Source: Pleurotus ostreatus/Saccharomyces cerevisiae fusant (lineage: Eukaryota > Opisthokonta). Taken from it: a stretch of DNA of 25,110 nucleotides. Each line of letters begins with the position of its first letter. Position 1 is the first letter of the stretch. The position numbers were made by a program, and so were the translations under genes. Location of the stretch: positions 1 to 25,110 of the forward strand of contig JAMQCK010000389.1 of assembly GCA_024196135.1 (NCBI GenBank). The letters are read 5' to 3'. Below, piece by piece: positions 1-12,293 of the stretch. Below the pieces are notes generated by a model, which saw nothing but the letters and a program-made list of their open reading frames with translations, ran no database searches and was not told where the DNA came from.

Positions 1-421
1 GAGAAGTAGAATATATCGCACACCTTTCTTCTTCCCACCCTTCTTGCCCTTTTTTACTGGCAATCCCTCGTCATCATCGGCTGATTTGACGATTGATGGA
101 TCGGCGGCTGCACCTGGACAGTCTACAGGGCAAGGACTTCCCTCTGCACTGGTTGAGTATGTGCAGAATATCGAGCGTAAAGACCGAAGTCTTGTCGACA
201 GAGATTGGAGGAACAAGGTCAAAACTCACGTTGAACCGCTGTCGGAGACGTACTTGCAGGGCACTCTGAGCCCGTGGCAGGTTGATCTTGCGTGCAAGGG
301 ACGGAAGATTCAGGAATCTTGGGAGGCGGATTCGGCGAAGGTGGCAGAGTATCGTAGGTACGAACATGATCGAATGGGGGAAGAGGCGATGGCGGACACG
401 GTAGCGCAGATGATTCGCTGA
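1..421 (+). CDS. 3' end of an unidentified protein-coding gene (5' end outside window or spliced)
   Basis: One frame is open from base 2 to a TGA at 419-421. The last ~100 codons look like real protein: mixed charged and hydrophobic residues with KDRSLVDRDW, LSPWQVDLACKGRK and EYRRYEHDRMGEEAMAD, and no low-complexity bias. There is no convincing ATG. The first ~60 bases are pyrimidine-rich, so an intron acceptor (for example the CTACAG ending at 128) may start the last exon. I do not recognise the family and assign no function. The predicted 3' end of the neighbouing BTB gene on the other strand overlaps this frame at 219-421, so at least one of the two 3' ends is either wrong or truly antisense. 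Confidence 0.4.
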   Translation, partial: RSRIYRTPFFFPPFLPFFTGNPSSSSADLTIDGSAAAPGQSTGQGLPSALVEYVQNIERKDRSLVDRDWRNKVKTHVEPLSETYLQGTLSPWQVDLACKGRKIQESWEADSAKVAEYRRYEHDRMGEEAMADTVAQMIR

Positions 422-1182
422 AGCTCTCATCCGAGGAAAAAGGCGGCGGAGAAGCCGGTAAGGCAATCGTGCTTCGCAGTCTCTCGCGAGCGCGCCCGAT
501 CTCGACTACAGTGCGAAGTCCGAGCCTCTGTGCGTCTTCGTAGTCGAGCCAGTCTGGCGCCGCGCAGATCTCCTTGAGCGCTGGCATAATCCAGGCATCG
601 CCGAGGTCGAACTCGCGAGCGAGCACGATCTTGTCGACGGCGTCGGCAAGGGGTTCGATCTCGCGCATGGCGAGGGCACACAGGCGGTCGAAAGACCATT
701 TCTTGGCGAGGCGGAGTACAGAGGTCCACTCAGCGACCGTATGGATGTCGTACTCGCCGATGGCGCTAGGGAGAATTCAGCAAGCAATCAGGATACAGTG
801 GAACTTGTGACGCACGTGGGATATATCAAGGACAGGAAACATTCGAAGTCGACGCTGGAAACTTCGGCGAGCCTGACGACCTCGGCATGAGAGTTGCAGA
901 GGTACTCCGCGGCGAACTTCGGCGAGTGGATCTCAAAGAACGAACGATGCACGTTGTACACGCTGCCGTCGTCGAGCTGAAAGACTGCGTCAAGTATAAC
1001 GATGAACCGCGCGCAATGGTACTCACCTTGAACTTGATATTCCCATCAGACAGATAGAAACGGCTGCTGTTGGCTGAAAGCGACACCGTAGACGGCGGAG
1101 CGGTGGTCATCGAGGGCGCGAAGGACAGGCTCTCGTTGCTAGCAAAGGACTGCACGGAGTAAGGGCGGGTCAGGTCAGCCAT
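219..1182 (-). CDS. BTB/POZ domain protein, short form (BTB copy 1)
   Basis: Three exons, 1182-1027, 976-816 and 765-219, joined by two 50-nt introns (GTGAGT...CAG and GTGCGT...TAG), give 287 aa. Exon 1 has the family N-terminal motif SVQSFAS and ends in FYLSDGNIKFK. Exon 2 is the BTB core (LDDGSVYNVHRSFFEIHSPK, then SSVDFECFLSLIYP). Exon 3 has TVAEWTSVLRLAKKW, DKIVLAREFDLG and AQRLGLRTVVEIGRARE, the post-BTB helical region. BTB domains usually mediate dimerisation or adaptor binding; the partner here is unknown. After about residue 215 the protein becomes a Ser/Pro-rich tail lacking the C-terminal module of the longer copies, and its last 203 bases lie antisense to the gene at the left edge. 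The copy is probably truncated. The ATG is supported by alignment with other copies; a TAGATAAAG stretch lies roughly 45 nt upstream. Confidence 0.8.
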
Positions 1183-1711
1183 AGGAAAGGGAGTTAGCCG
1201 TCGTCGTCGGTCCCAGAGCAGTTCCCTTTATCTACACGCTTCCCGGCATAGCCTAAGGACGAGATCAAGGTTGATTCAGCATCCGCGACAGGTCATGAAT
1301 TTCTGGTGGCTCGGATTAGATGCATGGACGTCAGTTCTGGCGAGCTTGAGACGTACGCGTGCAACTAGCCAACCTCAAAGTAGCCTTTCTACATCTGCAA
1401 GAGGCATCCTGAGAGGAACAGATGACCGTCAGCGCTCATCATACTCGTGTTGCTGTAGCTCACCTTACGTCCACTGATCGCTCTGACTGCGCGGTAGGAT
1501 TCCAAACAGGCAGAGATATCACGATGGCGGTCGCGCGCAGTGTCCTAGACGAGGAAAAGCGATAGATGCAATTGCATAGCCAGCCTCTTCGACCGTCCCA
1601 CTTTACAGACACTCTCGGAAAGCCCATACGGGACCATAGATAAATCGTGAAGTAAAATTACAACTCGCCAGTAGAGTAAGTCACGTATCCATAAGCAACT
1701 TCATCCGGGAA
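1183..1711. other. Intergenic, no gene seen
   Basis: This stretch lies between two BTB genes that both point left. It should contain the promoter of copy 1 and the 3' flank of copy 2. Open frames are short, lack splice-compatible partners and look like no known protein. I see no repeat or RNA gene. Confidence 0.5.
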
Positions 1712-2524
1712 TTACATCACCGGGATACTCGCAGAGCGGCCAGCATCGCCTGCATAAGGTGTGTACGCAGCCTGCCCCGGCACGCGGTTAAATCGAGTGG
1801 TCTCCTGCTCTTCAGCGTGCTGCGCGAGGACAAGGCCTGCGCGGATGACGAGATCTTCGACCATCAGACGGGCGCTTAGCTCCGTCGCGTTCTCGATCTC
1901 CGCGCGGATGCCGCGTACGGCGTGCGCCGCCACCGCGCCAAGCGCCTCAGCCTCGTCCGCGCTAAGGCAGCGCGTGCGTGTGCAGACGTTCGCGTAGGCG
2001 TCCAGAGGCCATTGTGGGACGTGGCATTCGCGTGCGAGTGCGATCTTCTCGACCGGGCTCGCGATCGCCTCGAGCTCTTGGATTGCGAGCTCGCGGAGAT
2101 CGGGGAATGACCAGCGACCGGCCAGGCGGAGGATGGATCCCCACTCCTCAGCAGACTGTATGTCGCACTTCCCAACGCGACTACAGAAGCATTAGCGAAT
2201 AGTGGCTTGCACGACGAAGCCGGACGTACGTCGGGTAGAACAGGGACAAGAAGCGATCGAAGTCGACACTAGATACATCGTTCAGGCGGACCACTTCATC
2301 TTGGCAGCCGGAAAGATATTGAGCAGCGAACGTCGGCGAGTGCTGCTGGAAGAAGTGACGATGAACACAGTAAAGCGTGCCATTGTCCAACTGGAGAATG
2401 GTGAGAGGGAACATTGGCACACTGGGGGCTCAGCACGCACCTGGAACCGTACATTTCCATCCGCTAACATGAATCGAGGGCTGGTGCGAGGCGCAGTAGA
2501 GGAAGATGCGTTGGACGAGGCCAT
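1712..2524 (-). CDS. BTB/POZ domain protein, short form (BTB copy 2)
   Basis: Exons 2524-2441, 2390-2230 and 2180-1712 (introns 50 and 46 nt) give 237 aa. Phases match all other copies: phase 0 before the BTB core and phase 2 in the YPT codons; the BTB exon is again 161 nt. Exon 1 is short (28 residues, ending FMLADGNVRFQ) and lacks the SVQSFAS motif. Exon 2 reads LDNGTLYCVHRHFFQQHSP...VSSVDFDRFLSLFYPT. Exon 3 carries SAEEWGSILRLAGRWSF, VEKIALARECHVPQW and a degenerate ERLGL region (DEAEALGAVAAHAV). The protein ends in IPVM with no C-terminal module. This is the most diverged member. A TATA-like box lies 54 bases upstream of the ATG, supporting the chosen start. The role is presumably protein-protein interaction; the partner is unknown. 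Confidence 0.8.
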
Positions 2525-3365
2525 GGTCGTGTCAGCGTCAAGGTGGGGCAGAAGCTATACTACATCGCCAGCAACTGTTTTATATACGGGTCGACATCAC
2601 GTACGTGTTCGGGAGACAAACAGGCATCATCACAACTTGAATGTGCCAGATCACTACTCTGGCCCGCCATCGGTCTCATGCGGCGCGGAGCTATCAATGG
2701 CTACCCTCGTATAAAGAGCCAAGTCTTCGGCGACGGACGCAAAGCAGTCGTCATTGGATCGCAGGCGACCTGCCAATCCTTGGATCGTCGGCTCCCCGCG
2801 CATCGGCCAGCAGGAGGAGATCCGGGTGGCTAGACTAGAGCAAGACTTCTCATATGAAGAGCACGATGTGACCCACGCTGCGATCTAGGCGTCGCAAATG
2901 TTCCCCGAATGGTATGTAACAAGGGAGTTAGTCGCTGGTAGCGCCTCGCGTTGTGATAGTCCACTAGAGATCCGGCCGGTCATAGATACGTGGGCGTCGC
3001 TATTCCCATCGAGAGTCAAAGGCTTTGTTCACGCAAGACATCTGCCGAAGTGGAGAAAGCAACAGACGGGTCGACGGGAGTCAGATGATGGTTGAGGACA
3101 AGCGGTGTGACGGCGGGTGACGTTTTGCGATTGCCCCTTTCCATGCACACGTGATGGACCTACAACGACAACTATTCGCTTGGATACAACTTTAAATGTG
3201 ATGTGGCGGGCTGAGTAGGATCGAGTTCCAGAAAGCAAAAAACGAGACAAAGCCTCGCAATAAGCTGAATGAGTATGATACACTATACAAGCCTCTGGAC
3301 AGTACATTTACGCTTACCACCGCATGGACGCCCCCATTCCCGTTATCCCTTCCTCCTCTACACTG
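2525..3365. other. Intergenic, no gene seen
   Basis: Apart from the TATA-like box near 2578 I see no convincing gene, repeat or RNA. The interval separates the 5' end of BTB copy 2 from the 3' end of the SRPK gene, both on the minus strand. Open frames of 65-92 codons here look non-coding. Confidence 0.5.
2578..2586 (-). promoter_or_regulatory. TATA-like box for BTB copy 2
   Basis: The minus strand reads TATATAAAA here, 54 bases upstream of the copy 2 ATG. This is a reasonable core-promoter position for a fungal gene with a short leader. It was assigned by match and position only. Confidence 0.45.
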
Positions 3366-6773
<3,408 letters not shown>

Positions 6774-8367
6774 ATGGCCAACATGGAGACGCCGCGCTCG
6801 CCGTCTGTGCAGTCTTTTGCCAGTGCCGACACCGTCTCGATTGCGTTCACCTCGACACCGGGATCTCCAGCTATGTCGCCTGTCTCCGACGACGCTGCGG
6901 CTCGTGCAATGCACGAGGCGACCGATGTCGCCGCGCAGTCTCATCGCTTCTACCTGGATGTTCGGAGCCTGAAGCTCAAGGTACGGTCACTGCTGCTTGA
7001 TGTCGTTCCCTGCTCATCTCGCTTTCTTCAGCTTGACGATGGCACGTTCTATCATGTCCATCGTCACTTCTTCGTGCGCCACGCACCTCGCTTCGCAGAG
7101 CAGTACCTCTGTGGCGAGACACCAGACATCATCGAAGTCCATGACGTCTCGAGCGTCGACTTCCAGCGCTTCCTGTCCATCATATACCCCAGGCGCGTCC
7201 TGAGATCCTGCCAGATTACTCATTGTCTGACCTCCCGCCAGCGACCTCGGCGTATGCGACATCCATACCGTCGACGAGTGGACCTCCGTCCTCCGACTTG
7301 CCACCAAGTGGTCCGTGACCAGTCTGCGCGACGTCGCCGTCCGCGAGATCGAGACTCTGCGGCCCACGCCGATCGACACTATCGTCATCGAGCGCGAGTT
7401 CGGTCTCGGAGAGGCTTGGCTCGTGCCCGCATTCGTCGCTCTCTGCAAGTCCTCGGAACCTCTCGGATTCGAAGACGCTGAGCGGCTGGGTCTTCGAACC
7501 GCCATCGATATCGCGCGCATCAGAGAGCTGTACGTGCGCTCTGGCGAATCCTACGACGTGGAGGCTGCCGTTCGCGCCAGCGATGTCTTGTTGTCGCCGG
7601 GAGCAAACGGCGTTGGGCCGCGCCGTGCATCCGTTTCGTCGCTCACTCCCCCTCCCGATAGTACTAGTGCGCCAGTGCATACGGGTTTGGCGGCGCCCAT
7701 GCTCAGCAATGAGCCTGGCTTCGCGTCAGTGCTTGATCCATATCGGTCAAGTCCTTCTCTGAGTCCATTGCCTCGGCTTAACGACGATTTGGCCTATCTC
7801 GTCCTGCTTTCTGCGGAGCGTGCTGAGGAGCGTTTATTCACCGGCGGCTGTCACGGTTACCACGGGCATTACTTTGCGTTAAGGATCGCTCACCGCCTTG
7901 TTACGGAGACGTCGAACGCCGCAATCCGTCATCGCTATTGGCGGCGTATGTGGCTGAAGCTGGGCGGTTATGACGAAGACCACAGCTCGCAGCAGGAAGT
8001 GAGCTTGAATACTCACAGCGGAAGAGATGCTCTCCTTCAGCCATTGTGCTCAAGCCTCGCCAAAAGCATTGTCGCACGTCTAGACCCAGTAATGCAGCAT
8101 CCTCTCGATTATGGACAAAGTCGAGACAATGTGTTGACCGTGCAAGTCCAGGGACCCCACAACTGCGGTAATTACCCAGTGGCGATCGGTGTGGAAGATA
8201 TCAAGAAACTGCTGGACAGGCAAGCACACATCTCGCTGATTTATGTCGGTACTTCTGACTTGCGATGCAGGGAAGGGTTTTCATGGAGTCAAGATGCCGA
8301 CGATGCTACGTGCATACGAGTCGACATTCCACTGCCAAGCCGCGACTGGTTTGTAGACGGCCGCTGA
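6774..8367 (+). CDS. BTB/POZ domain protein, long form (BTB copy 3)
   Basis: Exons 6774-6980, 7032-7192, 7242-8219 and 8271-8367 give 480 aa. Exon 1 carries the family motif SPSVQSFASADT and ends with FYLDVRSLKLK. Exon 2 is the 161-nt BTB core (LDDGTFYHVHRHFFVRHAPR...VSSVDFQRFLSIIYP). Exon 3 has TVDEWTSVLRLATKWSV, DTIVIEREFGLGEAWLVPAF and ERLGLRTAIDIARIRE, then a Pro/Ser-rich linker and the C-terminal module (SAERAEER; NAAIRHRYWRRMWLK). Two introns have GC rather than GT donors: 7193-7241 (CAG|GCGCGT) and 8220-8270 (CAG|GCAAGC). The second is 51 nt with no in-frame stop, so retention would add 17 residues without breaking the frame. The closest relative in the window is copy 5. A second in-frame ATG lies three codons in. 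BTB proteins usually serve as dimerising adaptors; the target is unknown. Confidence 0.87.
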
Positions 8368-8868
8368 GTATTGAGTACAACCACATCTCATGTATCCTTT
8401 CTCTGATTCGAGCAATTGACGGGTAGGAGTTGTGCACCTCTCTGGAAGCTGGCGCAAGTCCTGCACATGTTCATAGGTGCGTCATTGCTGCCAGAACTTC
8501 TAGGGGCACGCCCCGCGAATCTGCCCTTCGGCGTGTGTCTATACTGGGTAATGCAGCCAGTCGTAAGGAACTTCGTCTTCCCTCGTTGTCTTCGCTGATC
8601 CAGGATTGTGCTTTGCTACTGGCATGGCACGTTACGCTTCAGTTAGATTGGCAACAGGTCAGTCTTTCGCTACTTGTCATCTATACATTGGAAATGAATG
8701 TGAACTCCAGGTAGACGTCCGCGGAATCTGAGAGTGTCCTGTCACCCGGCGTTGGGCTTTCAGGCTCGGGGTCCCGCGTGGCAGGATAGGTGACAGTGAC
8801 CGTAACAGTTCTCACGCTTCCGGGTTCTACAGCGACAGAACAGGCTTCGTTCGACCCTCGACATCAAT
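8368..8868. other. Intergenic between BTB copies 3 and 4
   Basis: No gene is supported. An 8-base inverted repeat (CTGTCACC at 8739-8746 and GGTGACAG at 8789-8796, 42-base spacer) lies 70-130 bases upstream of the copy 4 ATG. It could be a regulator site or chance. Short overlapping plus-strand frames here look non-coding. Confidence 0.4.
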
Positions 8869-9878
8869 ATGGCCACGACCTGGCAAGGATTCTATCCAAG
8901 TCAATACGGGTCGGCGCCTCCGCCGTGTGGTGAATATAGCTCCTTCGGAAGAGTCCAGACGGTGTTCAGTGATGCAGCACCCTCAGGAGCCGCCTTTACA
9001 CCAAAGCGTGCGAGCTCTCGATTTTACCTGCCAGATGGAAATATCAGCTTCGTGGTGCGCTCTTTATTCTCATCATCACATTACTCTCCGCCGATTTGCG
9101 TCGTCTAGACGGAAGACGGCACTTTGTACAAGGTTCACCGCTCTTTACTCAAGAGGCACTACCCAGAATTCGCTTGCGATCACCTGAGCAATTCAGACGA
9201 CGAGGGAGAACCAGTACGCATCTACGGTGTCACCAGCCTCGACTTCGACCGCTTTCTGTCCTTGATCTATCCATCGTGCGTATCGAATGCAAACGACCTC
9301 CTGTTTCCTTCGAAAATGACTCATTATTCCCAGTTACCGCGGCGCATGCGGTCTGAGTACGGTCGACGAATGGACGTCTGCCCTTCGCCTCGGGACCAAA
9401 GTGGCATATGATTGGCCTTCGCTATCAGGCTCTTCGCAACATCGATGTCGACTCAACTCCCGTCGACAGGATTACCCTCGCACGCGAGTTTCACCTCGGG
9501 AATGGATGGGTGGTACCTTCTTTGGCAGCCCTCTGCGGCGCTCCTGAGAGGATTGACGACGTAGAAGCCGCACGTCTTGGATGGCGCACGGTTGGCGAGA
9601 TTCGTCGTATTGGGAAGGCGGCGCGCCGGGCTGCTGCCCAAGGGAAACCCTACGACATCGACGAGGCGGTACTCGCAAGCGAAGCATTCGCTATCGACCC
9701 TACCGCGCCTTCGGACAGGTACGGGGGCGGAAAGCCTATACCTTTGCGTAATTTTCCTCCGGTCTATGAAGAGCGCACGACGCAGCCCACTACGCCGGAC
9801 AGCAATGATGACAACGCGGCTGTTGACGACAATACTCATTTAATGTGGACCCGCCCCGACCTGGTCGAAGTTTTCTGA
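8869..9878 (+). pseudogene. BTB/POZ domain gene with frameshift, short form (BTB copy 4)
   Basis: Exons 8869-9054, 9109-9275 and 9334-9878 follow the family's intron positions and phases. Exon 1 differs from other copies (MATTWQGFYPS..., no SVQSFAS) but ends in FYLPDGNISFV. Exon 2 is 167 nt, two codons longer than usual (TEDGTLYKVHRSLLKRHYPE...TSLDFDRFLSLIYP). Exon 3 starts in frame as STVDEWTSALRLGTK, then one extra base in the AAA run at 9398-9400 shifts the frame. The family sequence resumes one frame over as WHMIGLRYQALRNID...DRITLAREFHLGNGW...AARLGWRTVGEIRRIG. It stops at 9876-9878 with no C-terminal module. Either the gene is dead or the base is a sequencing error. Without correction the protein would end soon after the BTB core. 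Confidence 0.65.
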
Positions 9879-10242
9879 GATCGTGACGGGGTGCGACACC
9901 ACACTCGACGATGCGGTGGCCATATTGTCGGATGTTTCGCGTTGGGCGCTTTAGTAGGGAGAAGGGGGAATAGGCACGCGAGCGTCAAGCTCCATGCTGA
10001 TCCCATTTGTCTGTCGCGCAATTGTGATGTGTGCCGCTTATAAAATCGTTTGCTTGTTCTTGCTCAACCTCTTCCCGGTCACGCGACTTACACGCGTCAA
10101 CCCTGTGATGCGGGATAAGCATGGTGCGTCGGGAAGACTTACTTGCTCTTGGCTCTCATCTTTGGAAGACATGGAGACGCCACGATCGCCGTCTATTCAG
10201 TAATTCCATAGCTGCGGCGAAGTTTCCATTGCTCCAACCTCG
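9879..10242. other. Intergenic/5' flank of BTB copy 5, including a decayed start
   Basis: This holds the promoter of copy 5. An ATG at 10171 begins the family N terminus METPRSPSIQ but meets a TAA at 10201-10203. The downstream in-frame ATG at 10243 was therefore used as the start of copy 5. Confidence 0.5.
10039..10045 (+). promoter_or_regulatory. TATA-like box for BTB copy 5
   Basis: TATAAAA lies 132 bases upstream of the ancestral-looking ATG (10171) and 204 bases upstream of the usable ATG (10243). It was assigned by sequence match and position only. Confidence 0.4.
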
Positions 10243-11683
10243 ATGCATGGATCGCCCGTCTCGACACGTGCTGTGCCCCGCGTAGAGCACGAGGATACCT
10301 CTATTCCCGTGCAATCCCATAGGTTCTACTTAGAGGACGGGAACCTGGAGCTCAAGGTGTGTCGTCTTCGCTAGCTTCTGTGTTCTTCTGCCTCTGAACG
10401 TATATGCCGACCACCCAGCTGGACGACGGCGTGCTTGACAATGTGCATCACTATTTCTTTGAGAGGCACGCATCTTTTTTTCCAAAACAGTACCTCCGCG
10501 GCGAGCAAATCGACACGCTCGAAGTACATGCCGTCTCGAGTGTCGGCCTTCGGCGCTTCCTGTCCATCGTATATCCCAGGTGCGCCTCAATACCGAGCTT
10601 CGATCACTTCTCTTTTAACACATCTACAGCGAACTCGGCATACGCGACATCCGCACGGTCGAGGAGTGGACCTCCATCCTTCGCCTTGCGACGAGGTGGT
10701 CCGTGACTAGTCTTCGCAACGTTGCTATCCGCGAGATACAGGCTCTGGGACCCTCCCCTTTCGATAAAGTCGTCGTCGCGCGCGAGTTTGGGCTCGAGAA
10801 AGCCTGGATTGTGCCCGCTTTCGTCGCTCTCTGCAGGTCGTCCGAGGCGCTCGAGTTTGAAGATGCGGAGCGACTTGGTTTGCGCACTGTCGTCGAGATT
10901 GCGCGCATCAACAAGGAGGATTTACGCTCTGGCGAAGTTTACGATGTGGAGGCTGCGGACCGCGCGAGCGTCGTCCTGATCGCGCAAGTTACACCCAGCT
11001 CGGCGCCTACTTCCCCCATCACTGTCCCTTCCTCTGATGTCCCGCCTCCGCCTGCGACTTCACCGCCGCCCGTCGTCGACAAGCAGCATAGCCGCCTAGG
11101 GCAGCTCGCCAAAGGCCTTGACTTTTCTTCCTCCAAGCCATCGCTATCCGACGTCAACAAAGATGTGGCATACCTAACCATGCTGGCGGTAGAACAGGCT
11201 GAAGAGCGCATGCTCCTCGAAGCAAAGGATTCCTTTAACCGTCATATATACCGGAATCATTTTGCTCTTAGGATTGCATATCGCCTCGTGACCCAGATAT
11301 CGAATGCTGCGATTCGGCATCGTCATTGGCGCCGGATGTGGCTGAAGAATGCGAGATGTGCGGCGGGTTGGGTCACGTGCGAGAATCTGAAGGTTGATAT
11401 GCGCTGGGCGGAGTTTTATACCCTCAGAACCTTGTGCAAGGCCACTGCCGAACGCCTACACGCACAGCTAGGCCCGAATTTGCAAGGACCTCGCGAAAGA
11501 AGACAAGAAATTGAAAACGTGTGGATAGTGCGAGTTGAGGGCACACCCCATTCAGGATCGCATTACTCGGTGGCGGACTGCGTGAATACTATGAAAAGGT
11601 TGTTGGACGGGTGAGCAAGACGTGAGTTGCCTCTATACGCAATCGCTTACTGGCCTTCCAGGGAAGATATTTCATGCAGCTAA
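10243..11683 (+). CDS. BTB/POZ domain protein, long form with damaged ends (BTB copy 5)
   Basis: Exons 10243-10356, 10419-10579, 10630-11610 and 11662-11683 give 425 aa. The closest relative is copy 3. BTB exon: LDDGVLDNVHHYFFERHAS...VSSVGLRRFLSIVYP; Asp of the usual VDFxRF is Gly-Leu here. Exon 3 has TVEEWTSILRLATRWSV, DKVVVAREFGLEKAW, ERLGLRTVVEIARI, a Pro-rich linker, then VEQAEERM and NAAIRHRHWRRMWLK. Two lesions relative to copy 3: a TAA (10201-10203) in the original exon 1, so the start moves to 10243, and a TAA (11681-11683) in exon 4 exactly where copy 3 has CAA. Beyond that stop the family sequence continues in frame (DANDAV, RVVIPSPGRD) to a TAG, so about 18 residues were lost recently. 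Without the last splice the protein ends at the TGA at 11611-11613. It may still be a working BTB protein or an early pseudogene. Confidence 0.75.
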
Positions 11684-12293
11684 GATGCGAATGATGCAGT
11701 GTGTCTGCGAGTTGTCATACCATCTCCAGGCCGGGATTAGTGCGTACACTGTAGATGGACTCTCGGCATACAATTACGCGCCATCATTCCTTTGACTTTC
11801 GAGCCATCTTTATAATCTGTCTTATAGTCTGTCCTGGTGCTCAAGACTTGAGAGACATTGCCCACCCCAAGAGTGTAAAGTCCCTTCCCGTGTTGAACTT
11901 TCTGTTGATGGACCAAACAAAGGTCATGTGATGCTTAAGCCGAATCCACGTGAAAGCAAATTAGGGAATTCTCACGCCTCTTGTCTCCCACCTTCATCAG
12001 CTATTCATTGCCCTCACCTGTGACGCTCGACGAATGAATCATGCCTTAGTTGCAGTTTACGCTCACTGCGCATCACAGGGGAAGACTATCCAACCGACCT
12101 CAATATACCTGCACACCGAATTTGCTGATAATGACGAAGCTTTTGTAGCGGTCTCGGCTTCTTCTGCGAAAGCGCTTCTTGTACGGCAATATCTCCCCAA
12201 ACACGCCTTCACCGCATGGCAGCGCGCTACTTGGTCGGCGCCTGTTCCCACATGCTGCCTTTCCTTCCAACGCCCATGTCGACCGTGACATTC
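11684..12293. other. Intergenic between BTB copies 5 and 6
   Basis: The first ~60 bases are the remnant of copy 5 exon 4. The rest should be the promoter of copy 6. No clear TATA box, repeat or RNA gene is seen. A plus-strand frame at 12034-12288 has no family resemblance and overlaps the copy 6 leader. Confidence 0.45.
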
